From: Vitis vinifera
Taxonomy: Eukaryota; Streptophyta; Magnoliopsida; Vitales; Vitaceae
DNA length: 64,000 bases
Reading direction: 5' to 3'
NCBI RefSeq assembly: GCF_030704535.1
Contig: NC_081812.1
Location: 15,101,001 to 15,165,000 of the forward strand
A model generated the notes under the pieces. The model did no database searches. It was not told the origin of the DNA and was given only the letters and a program-made list of their open reading frames with translations. Below are positions 22,021 through 35,094 of this stretch, in pieces; the first letter of the stretch is position 1; each line of letters opens with the position of its first letter. The translations under genes were made by a program, and so were the position numbers.

Positions 22021-24148
22021 GCATGGAATCATCAAATATCAATGGATTTGTTGCCGATTCAGAATATACATGATGTGCAAAGGCCATCGTGATTCATGGT
22101 GAATGTTCCCACCTTCAAGAGATACCCTTTTGGTTAAAATTCCTCCCACATATTCAGAATATCAAAGGGATGAAGGTCAGAATTTATGTGGGAGTTGGAG
22201 CTCTGAAAATGGCCATTTTTCTGACAGTTGAGCATAGGCATCTAGCCTGGGAGCTCAGTATCAGAAGATCTATTTTCTTTTCTCAGGCTATTGATGAAAT
22301 AGTTATCCCTAATTTAATTGTTGATTTGAACCTTGAGAAGGTATACACAGACCACAGTTAATTGATTATATCATCAAGTGATGACCAAATTCATGAATGG
22401 TCACTTTAAAACAATCTCAATTGTTAGTTTGGCAGAACTTATTGAAGAGCAACTGCTTCACAACCTAGAGAACCATACCTTGCATCATTTAGAAGCAAAA
22501 GGGACATCTACTATCCATTATCTAGCTGATGGATATCTGTTTGATACTGTGTGTAGCCAGATGTGATCGAGTTTGCAATATGTCAATGTGGAAGCTGTTG
22601 GATTTTCCACATGCAGAGATCACTCTAGAGTCGCAAATATTGGTTGGGGTGCCAAATTGCTTCTCTTTTGGTGCTTAAATAGACCATGGTAGAGGTAAAA
22701 CTATGATCAAGTAATCAGTTTTTTATGCCATAACAGTGATATTAAAATTTTCTTTATTTCCTTGATTCAAGATAAGCATATATTTTTCTTGAGAAATTGA
22801 GTTGAGATTGAAACGTCTTCCAAGAAGCTGATAACACTCCATGGATTTTTGTTGAGGAATTGCTAACATGTGGACTTTGTGAGATCCGAAGCTGTGAAAG
22901 GATCTTTTAACCCGTGAATAGTGCTAGTATCAGCAGTCTAAGCTTTTATGTTATTTATTACTTAGAGAGTTTTGCCCTGCTGCTAGTAGGGCAAAGTTTT
23001 ACTTTCAGCTAAAACAGTCGAGTGGTATAATTCTTGCATATTTATAGTTTTCATTCCCCAGAAATATGTCTCCTTCAAAGTGACATTTAAGTCCTTATCA
23101 TTATGTATACTGCTCATCTCATGGTTCAATACCATCTAATTCCCTAGCTATTTTTAACTTTTACATCTTTTCCGGTGACCCTTGACCTCTTTCAACTAAT
23201 GCTTCCTCTCAGGAAAGGCAAAATTTTAGACCCCACTACATTGAAATCCATTTCTAGGATCGATTATGAAATAAAATAGCCATCTACCACAATTTGGGCG
23301 ACCCAACTTTTTTTTCCAGAAAATTTCTGTTAAAGAGCATGGACATAAAGGTCATTAACTCATTTACCATTTGGGACTACAGTGATCTTGCCCAGACTCC
23401 AAAGAAAGATGGCCCGAGATAAAAGGGGGTTTGTAAAAGGGAAGGGCGACCAAAGGGCCTTGATGGGCGCAGAGAGGCGCAACGAGGGTCAAGATGCACC
23501 TGCTTTGCATTATTGATTCTGACTGTAGGGACAAGAGAAACAACCCATGCATGGGCCGAATGCCTTTTTTTTCTTTTTCTTTTTTCCTCTCCCTCTTCTG
23601 TTTGTTGCTTTGCCTTTGGGAGTTAAAGCCATGGAAAGCACTCAGATAATGAAAAGAAAGGACTGTCAAACGTGCCGGATCTGGACACTTGCTTGTGGAC
23701 AAAATCCTTCATTTCATAGCCACCCAAATCTGCTGCGGCTGAAATTATGTAGGCGAACGTGATTCTTTTTTTCACGCCCCTGACTTCTCAATCAATTCCA
23801 AATGGGTCCCCGATTGTGAAGAGACCGTTTTGTGCCATCCTGATATATAATGACACTGGTGTTCTAACTGATACATATTGAAAATTAGACGCATGATTTG
23901 CTTGAATATTCACAAAGAGAAGTGTAACCAATCATCAATCTGTGTCGACAGTTTGGTCCTACTTGATGCTAAAAGACCTGATCATGGTCCACTTCCTTAG
24001 ACATCTGCCTTGGTCATGGCTGTGGGACAAATACGAGGGAGAGAGTGGGCATGGAGAAGAGGAGGATGGGCAAATCAGTCAGTGAAATACTCCATAAAGG
24101 CCAAACATTCCTCAGACTCTTGAGTTCATTCATTCGGGGCATTCCGTA
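22021..24148. other. Intergenic spacer
   Basis: The first several hundred bases are likely the PPR 3' UTR. The last few hundred hold the promoter of the RING gene. Frames at 22089-22361, 22378-22566 and 23364-23762 have no domain or compositional support. A short inverted copy (GCCCTGCTGC..GTAGGGC) lies near 22974-22994. I see nothing else. Confidence 0.5.
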
Positions 24149-25006
24149 ATGGCAGAAGGCCAAAACTCAACCGAAGCAATCATCATGTCTGCACTCTCCA
24201 CCCTTTCCGCTACCCAAATCTCACACCTGACTCGCTGCGTTTACTCGATTCTCCGCTACCACCACCTCCGCCTCTCCTCTCTTCTCTCCTCCCCTACTAT
24301 CTTCGCCCACACCCTCCACCACCTCCACTCCATCTCTCTCCCCCATAAAACCCTCCTCATCGCCCGCCACCTCCTCTCCACCCTCCATCACCTCACCCGC
24401 TTCTTCCAGTCCACCGTCCCTCCTCCATACTCCCGCACTTCCCTCAAATTGCGTGACCTTGACGCCGTCTTGCTCCTCCTCCTCCTCTGCCAGCTCCGCC
24501 AGCACGACCCTCAAGCCCTCGAAACTTGCCCATCCGAGTGGCGTACTATTCTCTGCACCCATTTCTCCAAAACCATGTTGTCGCTTTCGGGCACTGGAGC
24601 CACCAGCGGTGCAGTTCTGATTCCGTACATCGAGGTCGCAGCACGGTGCCGGAGGTTCGTTGGGGCAGTCCTGAGTGGCGGCGGCGGCGGGGGAGGAGAG
24701 AAGTTGGGGAGGGAGGTGGGGGCATCGACAGCGTCGGTGGTGGCTCTGCCGTCGGTCGAAGTAAGCGATGGTGGAGTGGAGTGCGTGATCTGTAAAGAGG
24801 AAATGCGGCAAGGCAGAGATGTGTGCGAGTTGCCATGTGAGCACCTGTTCCACTGGATGTGCATTTTGCCTTGGCTGGTCAAGAGGAACACCTGTCCTTG
24901 TTGCAGGTTCCAGTTGCCGTCCGATGATGTGTTCGCAGAGATCGAACGGCTCTGGGACGTTGTAGTGAAGTCAAGCAGTGTGAATCCTCATGGTGAATGT
25001 ACATGA
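24149..25006 (+). CDS. SGR9: RING-H2 E3 ubiquitin ligase, SGR9-like, 285 aa
   Basis: Single exon, ATG at 24149 to TGA at 25004. The RING finger spans about residues 212-253 with spacing C-x2-C-x14-C-x-H-x2-H-x2-C-x10-C-x2-C (CVICKEEM, LPCEHLFHWMC, KRNTCPCCRF), so all eight zinc ligands are present and the type is H2. The Trp after the sixth ligand region (LPWL) suits E2 binding. The N-terminal 190 residues are rich in Leu, His and Ser, with the pattern SLLSSPTIF, LPHKTLLIARHLLS and LKLRDLDAVLLLLLLC. This matches my memory of Arabidopsis SGR9 (At5g02750), an amyloplast E3 that controls actin-amyloplast contact during shoot gravitropism. A glycine run near residues 176-182 is a linker. The 5' half is unusually CT-rich, giving long antisense frames that are shadows. 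The gene symbol is by resemblance, not proof. Confidence 0.82.
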   Translation: MAEGQNSTEAIIMSALSTLSATQISHLTRCVYSILRYHHLRLSSLLSSPTIFAHTLHHLHSISLPHKTLLIARHLLSTLHHLTRFFQSTVPPPYSRTSLKLRDLDAVLLLLLLCQLRQHDPQALETCPSEWRTILCTHFSKTMLSLSGTGATSGAVLIPYIEVAARCRRFVGAVLSGGGGGGGEKLGREVGASTASVVALPSVEVSDGGVECVICKEEMRQGRDVCELPCEHLFHWMCILPWLVKRNTCPCCRFQLPSDDVFAEIERLWDVVVKSSSVNPHGECT

Positions 25007-28000
25007 TGGGTTGACGATGCGGACTAAGCTGATGTAAAGTACACGTGTCAGAATCAGATAGCACATAAATGTTGTATATGAGGATGAGGTTACGAGTGGG
25101 AAGTGGTTGGGGCCCGCTGCTGGAAATGAATGGGTGGTGATGGATGGGCTATATATAATATGAGGGTTAACTTGTAAGTTGTGGGATGATAGATAACACG
25201 TCCTTTTTCCTAATAAATAACGAATAAGGCACAAGGCATTTCCTGTTTCCCGGTGTCAGGGGTGTGTGGTCAGGGCTATGGCCAAATCTTCTTTTCTTTT
25301 CTTGTCTTTTTATTCGTTTCTTGGAAAGAAATTAATGAGGGAGAATGACATGGTGACATAGGATACTGAATGTTAAATCATTTGGGGGTTAGTTGCCAGA
25401 ACCGCACCATCCACAATGATAATGGTTCAATGGCTATGTTCCTCTTCGCGTGGATGCCCCTCCTACCATACTCTTTCCATCTTTGTTTCTACGCTACATA
25501 TATAAACACTATAATATTCGCTGTTATTTTCTGAATTTTTTTTAGTAAAATTCTTTTTAAAATTTTTAAAATGTTCTTCCTTGTCGTAATCATGCATACA
25601 CCTTCACCATACAATTATTAAGGTTTTTTTTTTAATTAGACTTTAACCACATGATATGTAACAATTCATTTCAATCTTGTGCATATTATTCGTATTAAGT
25701 TCAAAGGATCTTCACAATTTTAAAACTGTGAATTAGGATCTTCACAAATTCACAGGATTATGGGATCAAACCACTCGTCATAAGCTCAAATAAACCCCCA
25801 TACTAGGATTAAAGATTGACTCTAACTCTAAACCTAAAATGCGTCAATATAATTACGAGAAACTCAAACTTATATAATGTTAAGAATTTGCTCTTCTATC
25901 CGATGTAATATATCATCTAATAAAAAAATATTATACATTTTTACAATAGTTTGTGAACACGTTAACTTATTTTCTTTTCTACTTTATTTCTCATTTTTTA
26001 ATCTTTATTTTTATTTTATACCAATAAGATATTTATCGAAAATAAATGATATAGGGAAGAAAATTATTTTGGATTGACTCTCTACATTGCTTCTATGATA
26101 CAAATATAAGGACAAATAAATAAATATTGATAAATCTACTCACATTTATATCTATTTTTTAAGTTGGTTCTATGATATAATTATGACGACAATTATTGAC
26201 AAATCTAATGGCTTTTTAATGGACTCTTTAGCTATGACCCAATTCTAATAAAACAATTAAATATAGAGATATGACATCAATTTAATTATATATATATATA
26301 AATAAATAAAACCTTTTCTCTGTATCTTTTCCATTTCATCTCCCTCTTTTTCCCAAGCCATACTTGTGGGAAGCACCTGAGCTTGTATTGGTTTTATTGT
26401 CTTAGCATGATTGTTGACTTAGCTTGGCTTCTATGCAAAGTTAAGAACAAAAATCATTATAGTATAATTTATGATAATAATAAATAAATAAAGAAAATTA
26501 ACAGGTTTTTGGTAATAATGTAGATACAAACAAAGTAGTGTTTTGAAAAATAGTTTTAAAAAATATTTTGTGTGATAAAAGTCTATTTAAAAAAAATTAA
26601 AATGTTTTCTATGGTTTAAAAATATTTTATATTTATATTGATTTATTTTTTAAAAAAAAACAATTCTAAAAAGCAACTAAAAAAAATATTTTATGAAAAT
26701 ATCTTATTTTCTGATTTTAAAACAAAAAAACTATTTTTTATTTTTTGGTTGTCAAATATATATATATTTAAATAATTGACGGACAAAATTTTAAACTCTT
26801 TTTAGAAAGCATTTTTGAGAATAATTTAAAAAAAAAAAAGGTTTTTGGAACCTGTTCTTATATTTTTAAAAATAATTTATTTTTTGAAAACTTAAAATAT
26901 TTTATGATTTTAATTTTTTTTAAGAATGACTTTTTTCCATAGTATTGTATTTTTAATTATTCTTTATGTCTTGTCTTTTTTTTTTTTTTTAGAATCCAAA
27001 AATTGTTTTAAAAAATAATTGCTAAACAGGTTTTGCAAGAACTCTCCACTACATCTTCCAATATGTGAAGCTTTCATACCGCCTTGCTATCAATTCGCCT
27101 CTCTCTCATCTATTTTAAAATTTGTCTTTCGCTTCAAATTTCTATGTTTTATGATTTATCTAATATTTTCATTTTTCAATTTCAAGAGTGAGGAATTTTG
27201 GAGTAGTCTAAACTCTAATGGGTTGGATCATAGAGCCCTAAATAAATGGGCTTGATTAAAGCCCATAATCATTGCACAAGCATAACAGCAGGATATCTTC
27301 CGAACTTAAGAAGCCATCCTGATAAGTTTAGCCCATTCCAGCTTTGGTCCCAACTCCTCATCTGATCTCAACATATCCTCACCCACTTGTTCTGGGCCCT
27401 GCCCATCCCAATCTGCAGACTCACCGCCTTCTTTCCCCACAAAATAAAATTAAAAGCCAAAAAGCAATAGCCCCCAAATCACTTTCAGTCACATGGCCAT
27501 CTGAAATTTGAAGACGTGAACTGAGCCCTTTCAACTACGACAACCCAAATGAGTAAAAACAATAAGAGGTCTGATTGTATTTTATGATGGCTCCAGGCCC
27601 ACTTTGAAGGCTTCTTCCCCCCCATATGAAAATACACTGACCCACTTAAATCATATTGACTCTGCTTTAACTTTAAGCCTCTTCCCAATTCATTTTCTTT
27701 GGGAAAAGCTTGGTGGGTAGGATTTATAATAAGGTGCGCAGTGGAAAATCTCAAGTACAAGGGGTTGCCTTGCTCATCATATCTTTGAGTGCCATTCAAG
27801 CCAACTGTTGAATGAAACATATCAATCATCTCATATTGAAAAGCCCTGTTGTGTTTAATTCCCACTAAGCCACGTGTATTAGAAACATCTAAGCTTGATC
27901 TTTCCCCTCAAAGTTGTGATAATGTTCTCTTGTGAAAATAAATGAGCAGGGTTTTGTAGGATTTTTGTCCACAAGAGGAATAGGAATAGGAACATGGGAA

Positions 28001-28833
28001 TTGATTAAATCAGAGCTGAACCAACACATGAAGGGGGAAGAAAACAATGCAGGGACATCACGTGACAACATCAGCTGTATCCATCGGTGTTTAATGTCGC
28101 GACGCCTTCAAAATTTTAAATGTAGTGGTGACTTCAGGCCCTCTTTCCTACGCACTAACAAACGCACAAAGATGCATATAATCTAATGATATAAATATAC
28201 CTACACAACATGAATCTCCATTTATAGAGTTTGATGACCTCATACATTTTGCCCAAATTCATACTGTACAGTTCAAATTGGATATTAAGTATTGAGAATT
28301 GAGGATTGACCCACAGAATATTAGGCACCCAACTCAACCCCATGTCTTAAAAAGGGGTAATCTACCCATGAATCAAAGCTAGTACTTTAAACAGTGGCAG
28401 TGAGAAAGATAAAATGGAGAGGTGAGTGAAAGGAGGACCGAATGTGGAGAGTGGTGATAGATATAAAGCATCAGAGGTTTGGGCGAATAGGCCAAGCTCT
28501 GGCCTTGTTCTCCTCTAACAAAGTAACATGTTTGTTTTCTACTCAAGCAAAGATTCTCCTATTTGAGGTAAGGAGAGCATTTAACAAATCTCGGGTGTGA
28601 TAAATATTTTGCCAAATTTTTCTGCATTTTTGGTTAAGGAGTGATCTGAAGGAGTGATAGGTCTGCTAGTGGTGAGTATTTTTTGAGCTTTTTGGATTAT
28701 AGTTTGGTTTGGGTCTTTGGAATTGCGGTCATCAAAGTCGCTGAGCCAGGGAGAAAGGGAAGGAAATGATAGCTTGTGGGAATGTAGATGCGAAATGGAG
28801 GTGGGTTCTTGTTGGTCTATCTGTTGCTGCCTC

Positions 28834-28838
<5 letters not shown>
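25007..28838. other. Long AT-rich intergenic region
   Basis: About 3.8 kb without a supported gene. 25520-27020 is AT-rich with many A/T runs and partly inverted patches (for example around 26505-27020), typical of decayed MITEs. A 126-residue minus-strand frame at 27485-27865 has normal composition but no recognised motif and no splice support, so I left it out. 28350-28838 is the likely promoter of the coiled-coil gene. Confidence 0.5.

Positions 28839-28868
<30 letters not shown>
28839..28868 (+). repeat. (CT)15 microsatellite in the presumed 5' UTR
   Basis: Fifteen perfect CT units just upstream of the ATG at 28923. CT/GA tracts are common in plant 5' leaders and core promoters and can bind GAGA-type factors; here that is inference. 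It is length-variable by nature. Confidence 0.9.
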
Positions 28869-28872
<4 letters not shown>

Positions 28873-28922
28873 CTTTCTCACATTTTGTGAAATGGCTGTC
28901 TCTCTTTCTCAGTGAAAAGAAG

Positions 28923-29107
28923 ATGGAGGAAGATGATCGTTTGAGAACATTAGAGTGCTTGAGAGGAAGATTACTTGCAGAGAGAGTAGCTTCAAGGACA
29001 GCCAAAGAGGATGCGGAGCTCATGAGCAACAAGGTTTGTCCTTTCTCACACCTCTTCATTTGTAATTGTAGGCTGTGAAATGCATTGTCTCTTAATCACT
29101 CGTTCTG

Positions 29108-29138
<31 letters not shown>

Positions 29139-29891
29139 CCAAAATTCATTGGAGGGCACAGTTGATCGAGCTTGAGAGCAAGTTAAAAACAGAGATCAAA
29201 GCAAGGAACAGGGCTGAAAAGAGGCTTAAATTCTTAATGAAAAAGCTCGATTCTTTGAAAATCCCATTTGCCTCAGAGGGATCAGAACAGTCCAGTTCAT
29301 CAGATAACAGCGAAATCTCCTGCCAATCATCCATAACCTCCTCAGCCACCAAAAACCCAGAAGAAAAAGAGTCCAAATCTCAAATTCCAAACTCTCCCAA
29401 ATGCGAGATAGAAGAAAAGCTAGAGAAACCAGACTCCCCAACAATCTCACAAGACTCTACTGAACTTCAATCGAACCCAAGCTCCAAAGATATCAAGAAC
29501 GATGAGCACAGGTATTTAATCCAAACCTGCATACTTATTTCAAACTTAATTTCCAATTATGAATTTCAGAAACATCAGTTAGACTAATGTAGGATTTGCT
29601 TTATCTTTTAAGATTAAAGTAGCATAAAAAATTGATAATGTGGTATCTATCAGCTCTGGTAGCCAAAAATCTTCAGAGGCAGAGATGGAGATCAATGGAG
29701 ACATGAATGAGGAGGAGAACATAGACAATTCACTGGCATTGGTTCCGGTGAGCATTCCGACGGAGTCACCGGTGGAAGTAGATGTCGGAGAAGTGCTAGC
29801 AGCACTGAGGCATGCTAGAGAAAAGATTCAGAGGTCAATGGGAACAAGGCATATGATTAATGTTGGGTCAATTGGAACTCGCATATGCTAA
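28923..29891 (+). CDS. Coiled-coil protein of unknown function, 232 aa, three exons
   Basis: Exons 28923-29033, 29162-29511 and 29654-29891 join in frame (111 + 350 + 238 nt). Donors are AAG/GTTTGT and CAG/GTATTT; acceptors are CACAG and ATCAG. Residues 1-75 are a heptad-rich helix (LRTLECLRGRLLAERVAS, then LIELESKLKTEIKARNRAEK), clearly coiled coil. Residues about 80-185 are Ser/Glu/Lys-rich and probably disordered. The C-terminal part holds a short conserved-looking helix, VGEVLAALRHAREKIQ, and ends GTRIC. I do not recognise a named family. The Cys-terminated end has no full prenylation box. Intron 1 contains a (CT)n run directly before its acceptor, so that the microsatellite forms the polypyrimidine tract. 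Confidence 0.75.
29108..29135 (+). repeat. (CT)n microsatellite in intron 1
   Basis: About 14 CT units lying about 25 bases upstream of the exon 2 acceptor at 29161 of the coiled-coil gene. With the run at 28839-28868 the two CT tracts flank exon 1. Confidence 0.9.
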
Positions 29892-32480
29892 TAGTAATAA
29901 TGTCCTTCTTAACATCTAAGTCACGTCTAGGACGGGAGAGATAACCTGTGCATAAAGCCGGACCCTTGGATCTGCGGTCAACTTTCATAGTCTTAGCCGT
30001 TAGATGCCTTGACCTTGAGATCCAAAAGTTCTGTATGTATTTTTCTTCTTCTCTACTCAAGCTTTTTGAATTTGAATCTGATATTTTTGGATGTGGTCAT
30101 CTGAGTCTTGTGACTGGCATGGTTGCATTTAAGTAAGTTGGGCTAAGATTCACAAACCCAACTGGGCCGTGGCCCAAAAAAGTGAAGAGATTGGGCTTCT
30201 TACCAAGACAACATATCGATCCCGAGTACAGATGGGGGCTCTTAAACTCAGAAGCCCATGGGCTAGAATTTCATGAAGCCCAAAAAAACTGTGGATGAAT
30301 GAGGTCGGCAGATTGAGATTAGGGTATCCATAATAGACCGATTTAGACCCATAACCAACCCATCTATAACTAGATCAATGTCCCATTAGCTGGTTCACAG
30401 CCTAAACCCAATTGGGGGTCCCACCGCAAAACCCTAGAAAAGTTTTGGGATTTTGCCCTAAATTGATTTGATTGTTAGAAGATAAGTTCACACTGGACCC
30501 TAGATTAAAAGAAAAAAAAAAGGTGGGGGGAGGGGTCATTTTCAATTTAAAAAAAGTAGGGCAATGTGGTTAGGTAATGGGTCCAGGAAAGAAAGACCCA
30601 TTTGCCTTCCACTAAAGGGTGAAGAGCTGAGCCTAGAATGTCCCATTCCTGCTACCTACTTTTGCTTAAAAGGAAGCGTAACATAATGTGACCTTTTATT
30701 GTGAAAACTTTTTCCAATGCTTTGCTATTTTGGTGAGTCTGATTTGCTACACCCATCCACTTAGCTATTAAGTATTAATGCTTCATAAAGTTTGAGCCAT
30801 CCACCTCATTGCTGAAGCTATTAATTTTTAGGTTGTGGGGTTCCTAGATGACAATTGATCAAATCCATTTCAAGCCCCACTGGGTCCCCATTAATTATTT
30901 CTATACAATAAATGTCCCCCCTTTTCAAATTCTTCTTAAATTTCTCACTTTTTTTTTCTTTTCCTCTTTTTAAAATGTGGGAATTCCAACAAATCCCTTT
31001 GTTTTTATGTATCATACTTGGTTAGGTCTTATTGATCTCAATTCGACTTGGGGTTACTAAAGAGTTAGTGATTTTTGAGATGTGTATGCATTTATTATCG
31101 TCAAAGCTAAATGAATGACTAATAGGTGAAATTTAGATGAATATTAAAGAGAAAATTTTGAAAAAAGAAAATTAGAATGTAAGCACAAAATAAGAGAACC
31201 TTCAAATGCAAAGGAGGGTTCAAATGTCCCACAAAGATGAAAGATTGAATGTTAAGTTTATTGTATGTTTGATTATTGGAAATTTTGAAGAAAAAAAAAC
31301 AAATGAAAAAGATTAATGATGCAAAATAAAAGAAAAAAAAATCATTTCATTGATATTTTTTTATTTCTTTATTATTTTTCAACTAAAATATTAAGATTTT
31401 TACTAGTTAGCATGTTCTCCTAAATTAATTTTATCGAGGTACAATCATTATATCGATTCAACTCCTGATTATTTGTTTTTAGTCTATTCCTTATTTTGTT
31501 CTTTCATGGACCAAAGATCTATGAGCATGGTGTAGCATGTGGATACACCTCGTACAATCATAATATAGATGAAATTAAGAACTCTTAATTATGAGGAAGC
31601 ATGATATGGGAAGAAAAGAATTACAACTACATTTAAAATGGCAAAGTCAATTTTGTCACATGCATAAGAATTTTATCACACACCCATTCCATAAGAATAA
31701 GATTTTCTTTTCTTGTCTCGATTCAATTTAAAAATATCAAACCATCACATGTGCCCAAAATCCAATAATGTTTCTTAATCTAAAATCAACATTTTTTTTT
31801 TTTATAGATCGAATAATTTTTTCTAATTTTAACTTCAATTCTTTCATGACATCGAACTTCCATTTGTCATTTAGCTATTTGTCAAAATGATAATATTGGT
31901 AACAGCTAAGTGTCATGGATTTAGATCTCTCCTAAACTAAACATGGTGTCTCTGACATAGGCCTATATTGATTATATTGGTTGACATTTCAAAGTTTGAA
32001 TTATCATAGGTAGTCTCATCTTATGATGTGTGAATTGTGGGAGGGGAGTAGGCAAGGGATAAAGAAAGCAGAAGCAGAGAATCTGAAAAGTAAATGAAGA
32101 AAATAATAATAATAAGGGGTGGTGAAGGAAAGAGGAAGGAGGGAAAACCGGAAAAGGGGCGAAAAGGGTGGGTTGATGCTGATGAATGTGGAACATCTCA
32201 AAATCTCAGCCATGCAAAATGAGAAAGGCATATGGCCACAAAAGCATAAAACAAAAAACAAGAAAGTGAGAGGAAGCAAAAATGTCAGAATTTGCACTAG
32301 TTTAAAACATTAAAAATCTCATTATTTTGCATCTCAGATCTATCTGACAACAATATAAAGATCTTCTGCCGAAAAATTCCAAACCCTTCTCTTATCCATT
32401 GCTCCCCCTGCTCTCTCTCATACAGCAACAGCCTCTGCCACTATCAAATCTATATGGGTTTGTCCAGCTAAGGCTGTTGT
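29892..32480. other. Intergenic spacer
   Basis: Starts with the 3' UTR of the coiled-coil gene. 30125-30430 is a mosaic rich in GGGCCC/AGCCCA-like words with no open frame. 30900-31900 is AT-rich. 31980-32480 probably holds the PP2C promoter and leader. No gene is supported. Confidence 0.5.
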
Positions 32481-32827
32481 TTGAAAGATGACATATACGG
32501 AAGGTCCAAACGCATTCAACCCAGATTCAAGGTACACACAACCAGCACACCTCCATATTCTCTGAACTCACTTTAAAACTGCTGCTTTTTTGTCCCGGAA
32601 CACATTTCCCCTTCGTTTTGCCCATACCCCTTTGGTCCTTTTTTCAGATTTGTACTTATTAATGGTGTCTGGGTTTAGTGGGTATATAGTTTCAGGACCT
32701 GGGGTTGTGGGTTTGGAGCATAAGCAGAAGCTGGACTTGAGATTGGGTTTGGGTCTTTTTGTTAATCTTGTTCTGGGTTTGATGAATTTCCTGATTGCTG
32801 GGTCATTTGGATGAGAAATGTAAGGTT

Positions 32828-35094
32828 ATGATATCAATCTATTTCATGAAAATGGTTAAACCCTGTTGGAAGCCGTCCGTAGAAGGTGATGGAACTCGCG
32901 GAAAAGGAGATTCCAGTGGTCGAGTTGATGGGTTGTTGTGGTATAAGGACCTGGGCCAACATATTAACGGTGAATTCTCAATGGCTGTGATTCAGGCCAA
33001 TAGTTTGTTGGAGGACCAAAGCCAGCTCGAGTCCGGGCCCTTGAGTTTCCTGGATTCGGGGCCTTATGGGACCTTCATTGGTGTATATGACGGACATGGA
33101 GGGCCAGAGGCTTCCCGCTTTGTTAATGAAAACCTCTTCCCCAATCTTAAGAGTATGTTTTCTTCCTAACTGCATTGCTCTTTCTTCATTTTGTTTTAAG
33201 CTCTTGTTCCAGTAGTTGGTGTTGCATCATCTTTTTGGTTTGTGGTCGGTCATCAATGAAGAGTTGCCTACCATTCTAGTTTTTCTAATTATCACCTATA
33301 TTTTCTACTCTATTTCATAGTATATGATCACCATGAGCTGATCACTAAATATGGCTTGTGCTTGAGAAGTAGCTTGCACTATTACTGAAGCTTGAAGAGT
33401 TTGAGGTTATCAATGGATTACCTACATATCCTAAGTATTTTGTCAGTTGTATTACAAGGAATCAATCCCAAAAGAAAACCTTCATGATTAGCAGGTCCTA
33501 AAATTTCAACTGGTTGTAGAGGCAATGTCACAATTTCATGCACAACATATTTGAGTTTCAGTCTTCCCGGTTACTGTTACCGATTCTTTCTCTTTTGATG
33601 ACCCAGTGAACCTGGATAGTCAAGTACTTACGACTTTATGCTGTTTGTGATGCAGAATTTGCAACCGAGCATCAAGAGATATCGGAAAGTGTTATTAGAA
33701 AAGCTTTCTCAGCAACAGAAGAGGGTTTTCTCTCACTTGTGAAGAAGCAGTGGCTCACTAAGCCACAGATTGCATCTGTGGGATCATGTTGTTTGGCAGG
33801 AATCATATGCAATGGACTGCTATATATTGCAAATGTTGGAGATTCCCGGGCTGTGCTTGGGAGGGCAGAAAGGGCCAGCAGAGAAGTCACAGCTATTCAG
33901 TTATCAACAGAGCACAATGCTAGCATTGAATCTGTGAGGGAAGAACTTCGGTCATTACACCCCCATGATAAACATATTGTGGTCTTAAGACACAAGGTTT
34001 GGCGTGTGAAGGGACTCATACAGGTAATTTCTTGGGTTCTCCATTTATTACTTGCATGCTCTACATAAAGCAGCTGGATTTCACGATACTTTTACTTATG
34101 AATGAGAAGCAGCTCTTTTATTAGGATTTAGAATTTCAATTGAGCAGTGCCACACACATTGATGAGGGATGGTTCCCAAACCATTATCTATGGATCACCT
34201 CATGTATATAGAGCTTCTTATCTTTCTTTGTCTTTGCAGGTTTCAAGATCCATAGGTGACGCATATCTTAAGAAGGCAGAGTTCAACAGAGAGCCTCTCC
34301 TGTCCAGGTTTAGATTGCCTCAACCCTTCATCGAGCCTATCCTTAGCTCAGAACCATCAATATCTGTACACAAAATCCGGCCTGAAGACCAGTTTATCAT
34401 ATTTGCTTCTGATGGCCTGTGGGAGCATCTTAGCAACCAGGAGGCGGTCAACATTGTCAACAATTACCCACGTAATGTAAGATTTTGGCCTCATAAAATC
34501 ATATGCATTAATATTGATTACCTTTGACTGGTTGGTACAATCGTGTTCTAACAATTGATCAAGCATCAATATGATCATCAAAATACCTTGCTGCTACAGT
34601 AAGCAGCTCCAATAAGTTCCGGCTATCATCGCTTACACCTTGCAAAACCATCATTTTGTTCATTTTTGCAGTTAAAACATTTTTACGATTTCAATAATAT
34701 TATATTACATATTGCCAATTTGATAATAGGTAACTTACAAGTTGAGGAAGTCGTCAACTTATTACTTTTATAATGGTAAATAACTGAATAAGGGCCAACT
34801 GTCTCAATTTTACTGGTGACAATAATGTTGTTTCAAACTGCTATTACCTTTGTAATGTAGGGAATTGCCCGGAAACTTGTCAAAACTGCACTTCAAGAAG
34901 CAGCAAAGAAAAGAGAAATGAGGTACTCTGACCTGAAAAAGATAGACAGAGGGGTGAGGAGACATTTTCACGATGATATCACGGTGGTAGTTGTGTTTCT
35001 TGATCCCCTTCTGATCAAAAGGAGCTCCTCCAGCGGTTGCCCGTTCTCGATAAAAGGAGGTGTTAAGGCCCCCGCCCCTGCTGCTGAGGTATAG
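32828..35094 (+). CDS. Clade D protein phosphatase 2C, 387 aa, four coding exons
   Basis: Coding exons 32828-33152, 33656-34023, 34240-34476 and 34861-35094 (1164 nt) join in frame at GT-AG introns. The enzyme dephosphorylates Ser/Thr on proteins with two bound Mn/Mg ions. The metal-binding motif YDGHGG is at about residue 87, VGDSRAVL at about 177, FASDGLWEH at about 288 and HDDITVVVV near the C-terminus, so the catalytic aspartates are present. The start [17 protein letters not shown] resembles the start of Arabidopsis PP2C38 (At3g12620); the length (about 385 aa) also fits. Clade D members dephosphorylate plasma-membrane H+-ATPases or immune kinases such as BIK1 (family knowledge). A leader exon near 32400-32531 ending CAAG/GTACAC suggests a 5' UTR intron. 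By position between SGR9-like and MOS11-like genes it may instead be the At5g02760 (APD7) counterpart. Confidence 0.93.

Noticed and set aside
22089-22566. Two short frames after the At2g37310-like gene
   Set aside because: Likely 3' UTR; no domain and not joined by a credible intron.
24221-24891. Three long antisense or alternate frames across the SGR9-like gene
   Set aside because: They come from the CT-rich codon use of the real plus-strand gene and have low-complexity composition.
27485-27865. 126-residue minus-strand frame
   Set aside because: No recognised domain and the first codons read like chance sequence; I could not link it to exons on either side.
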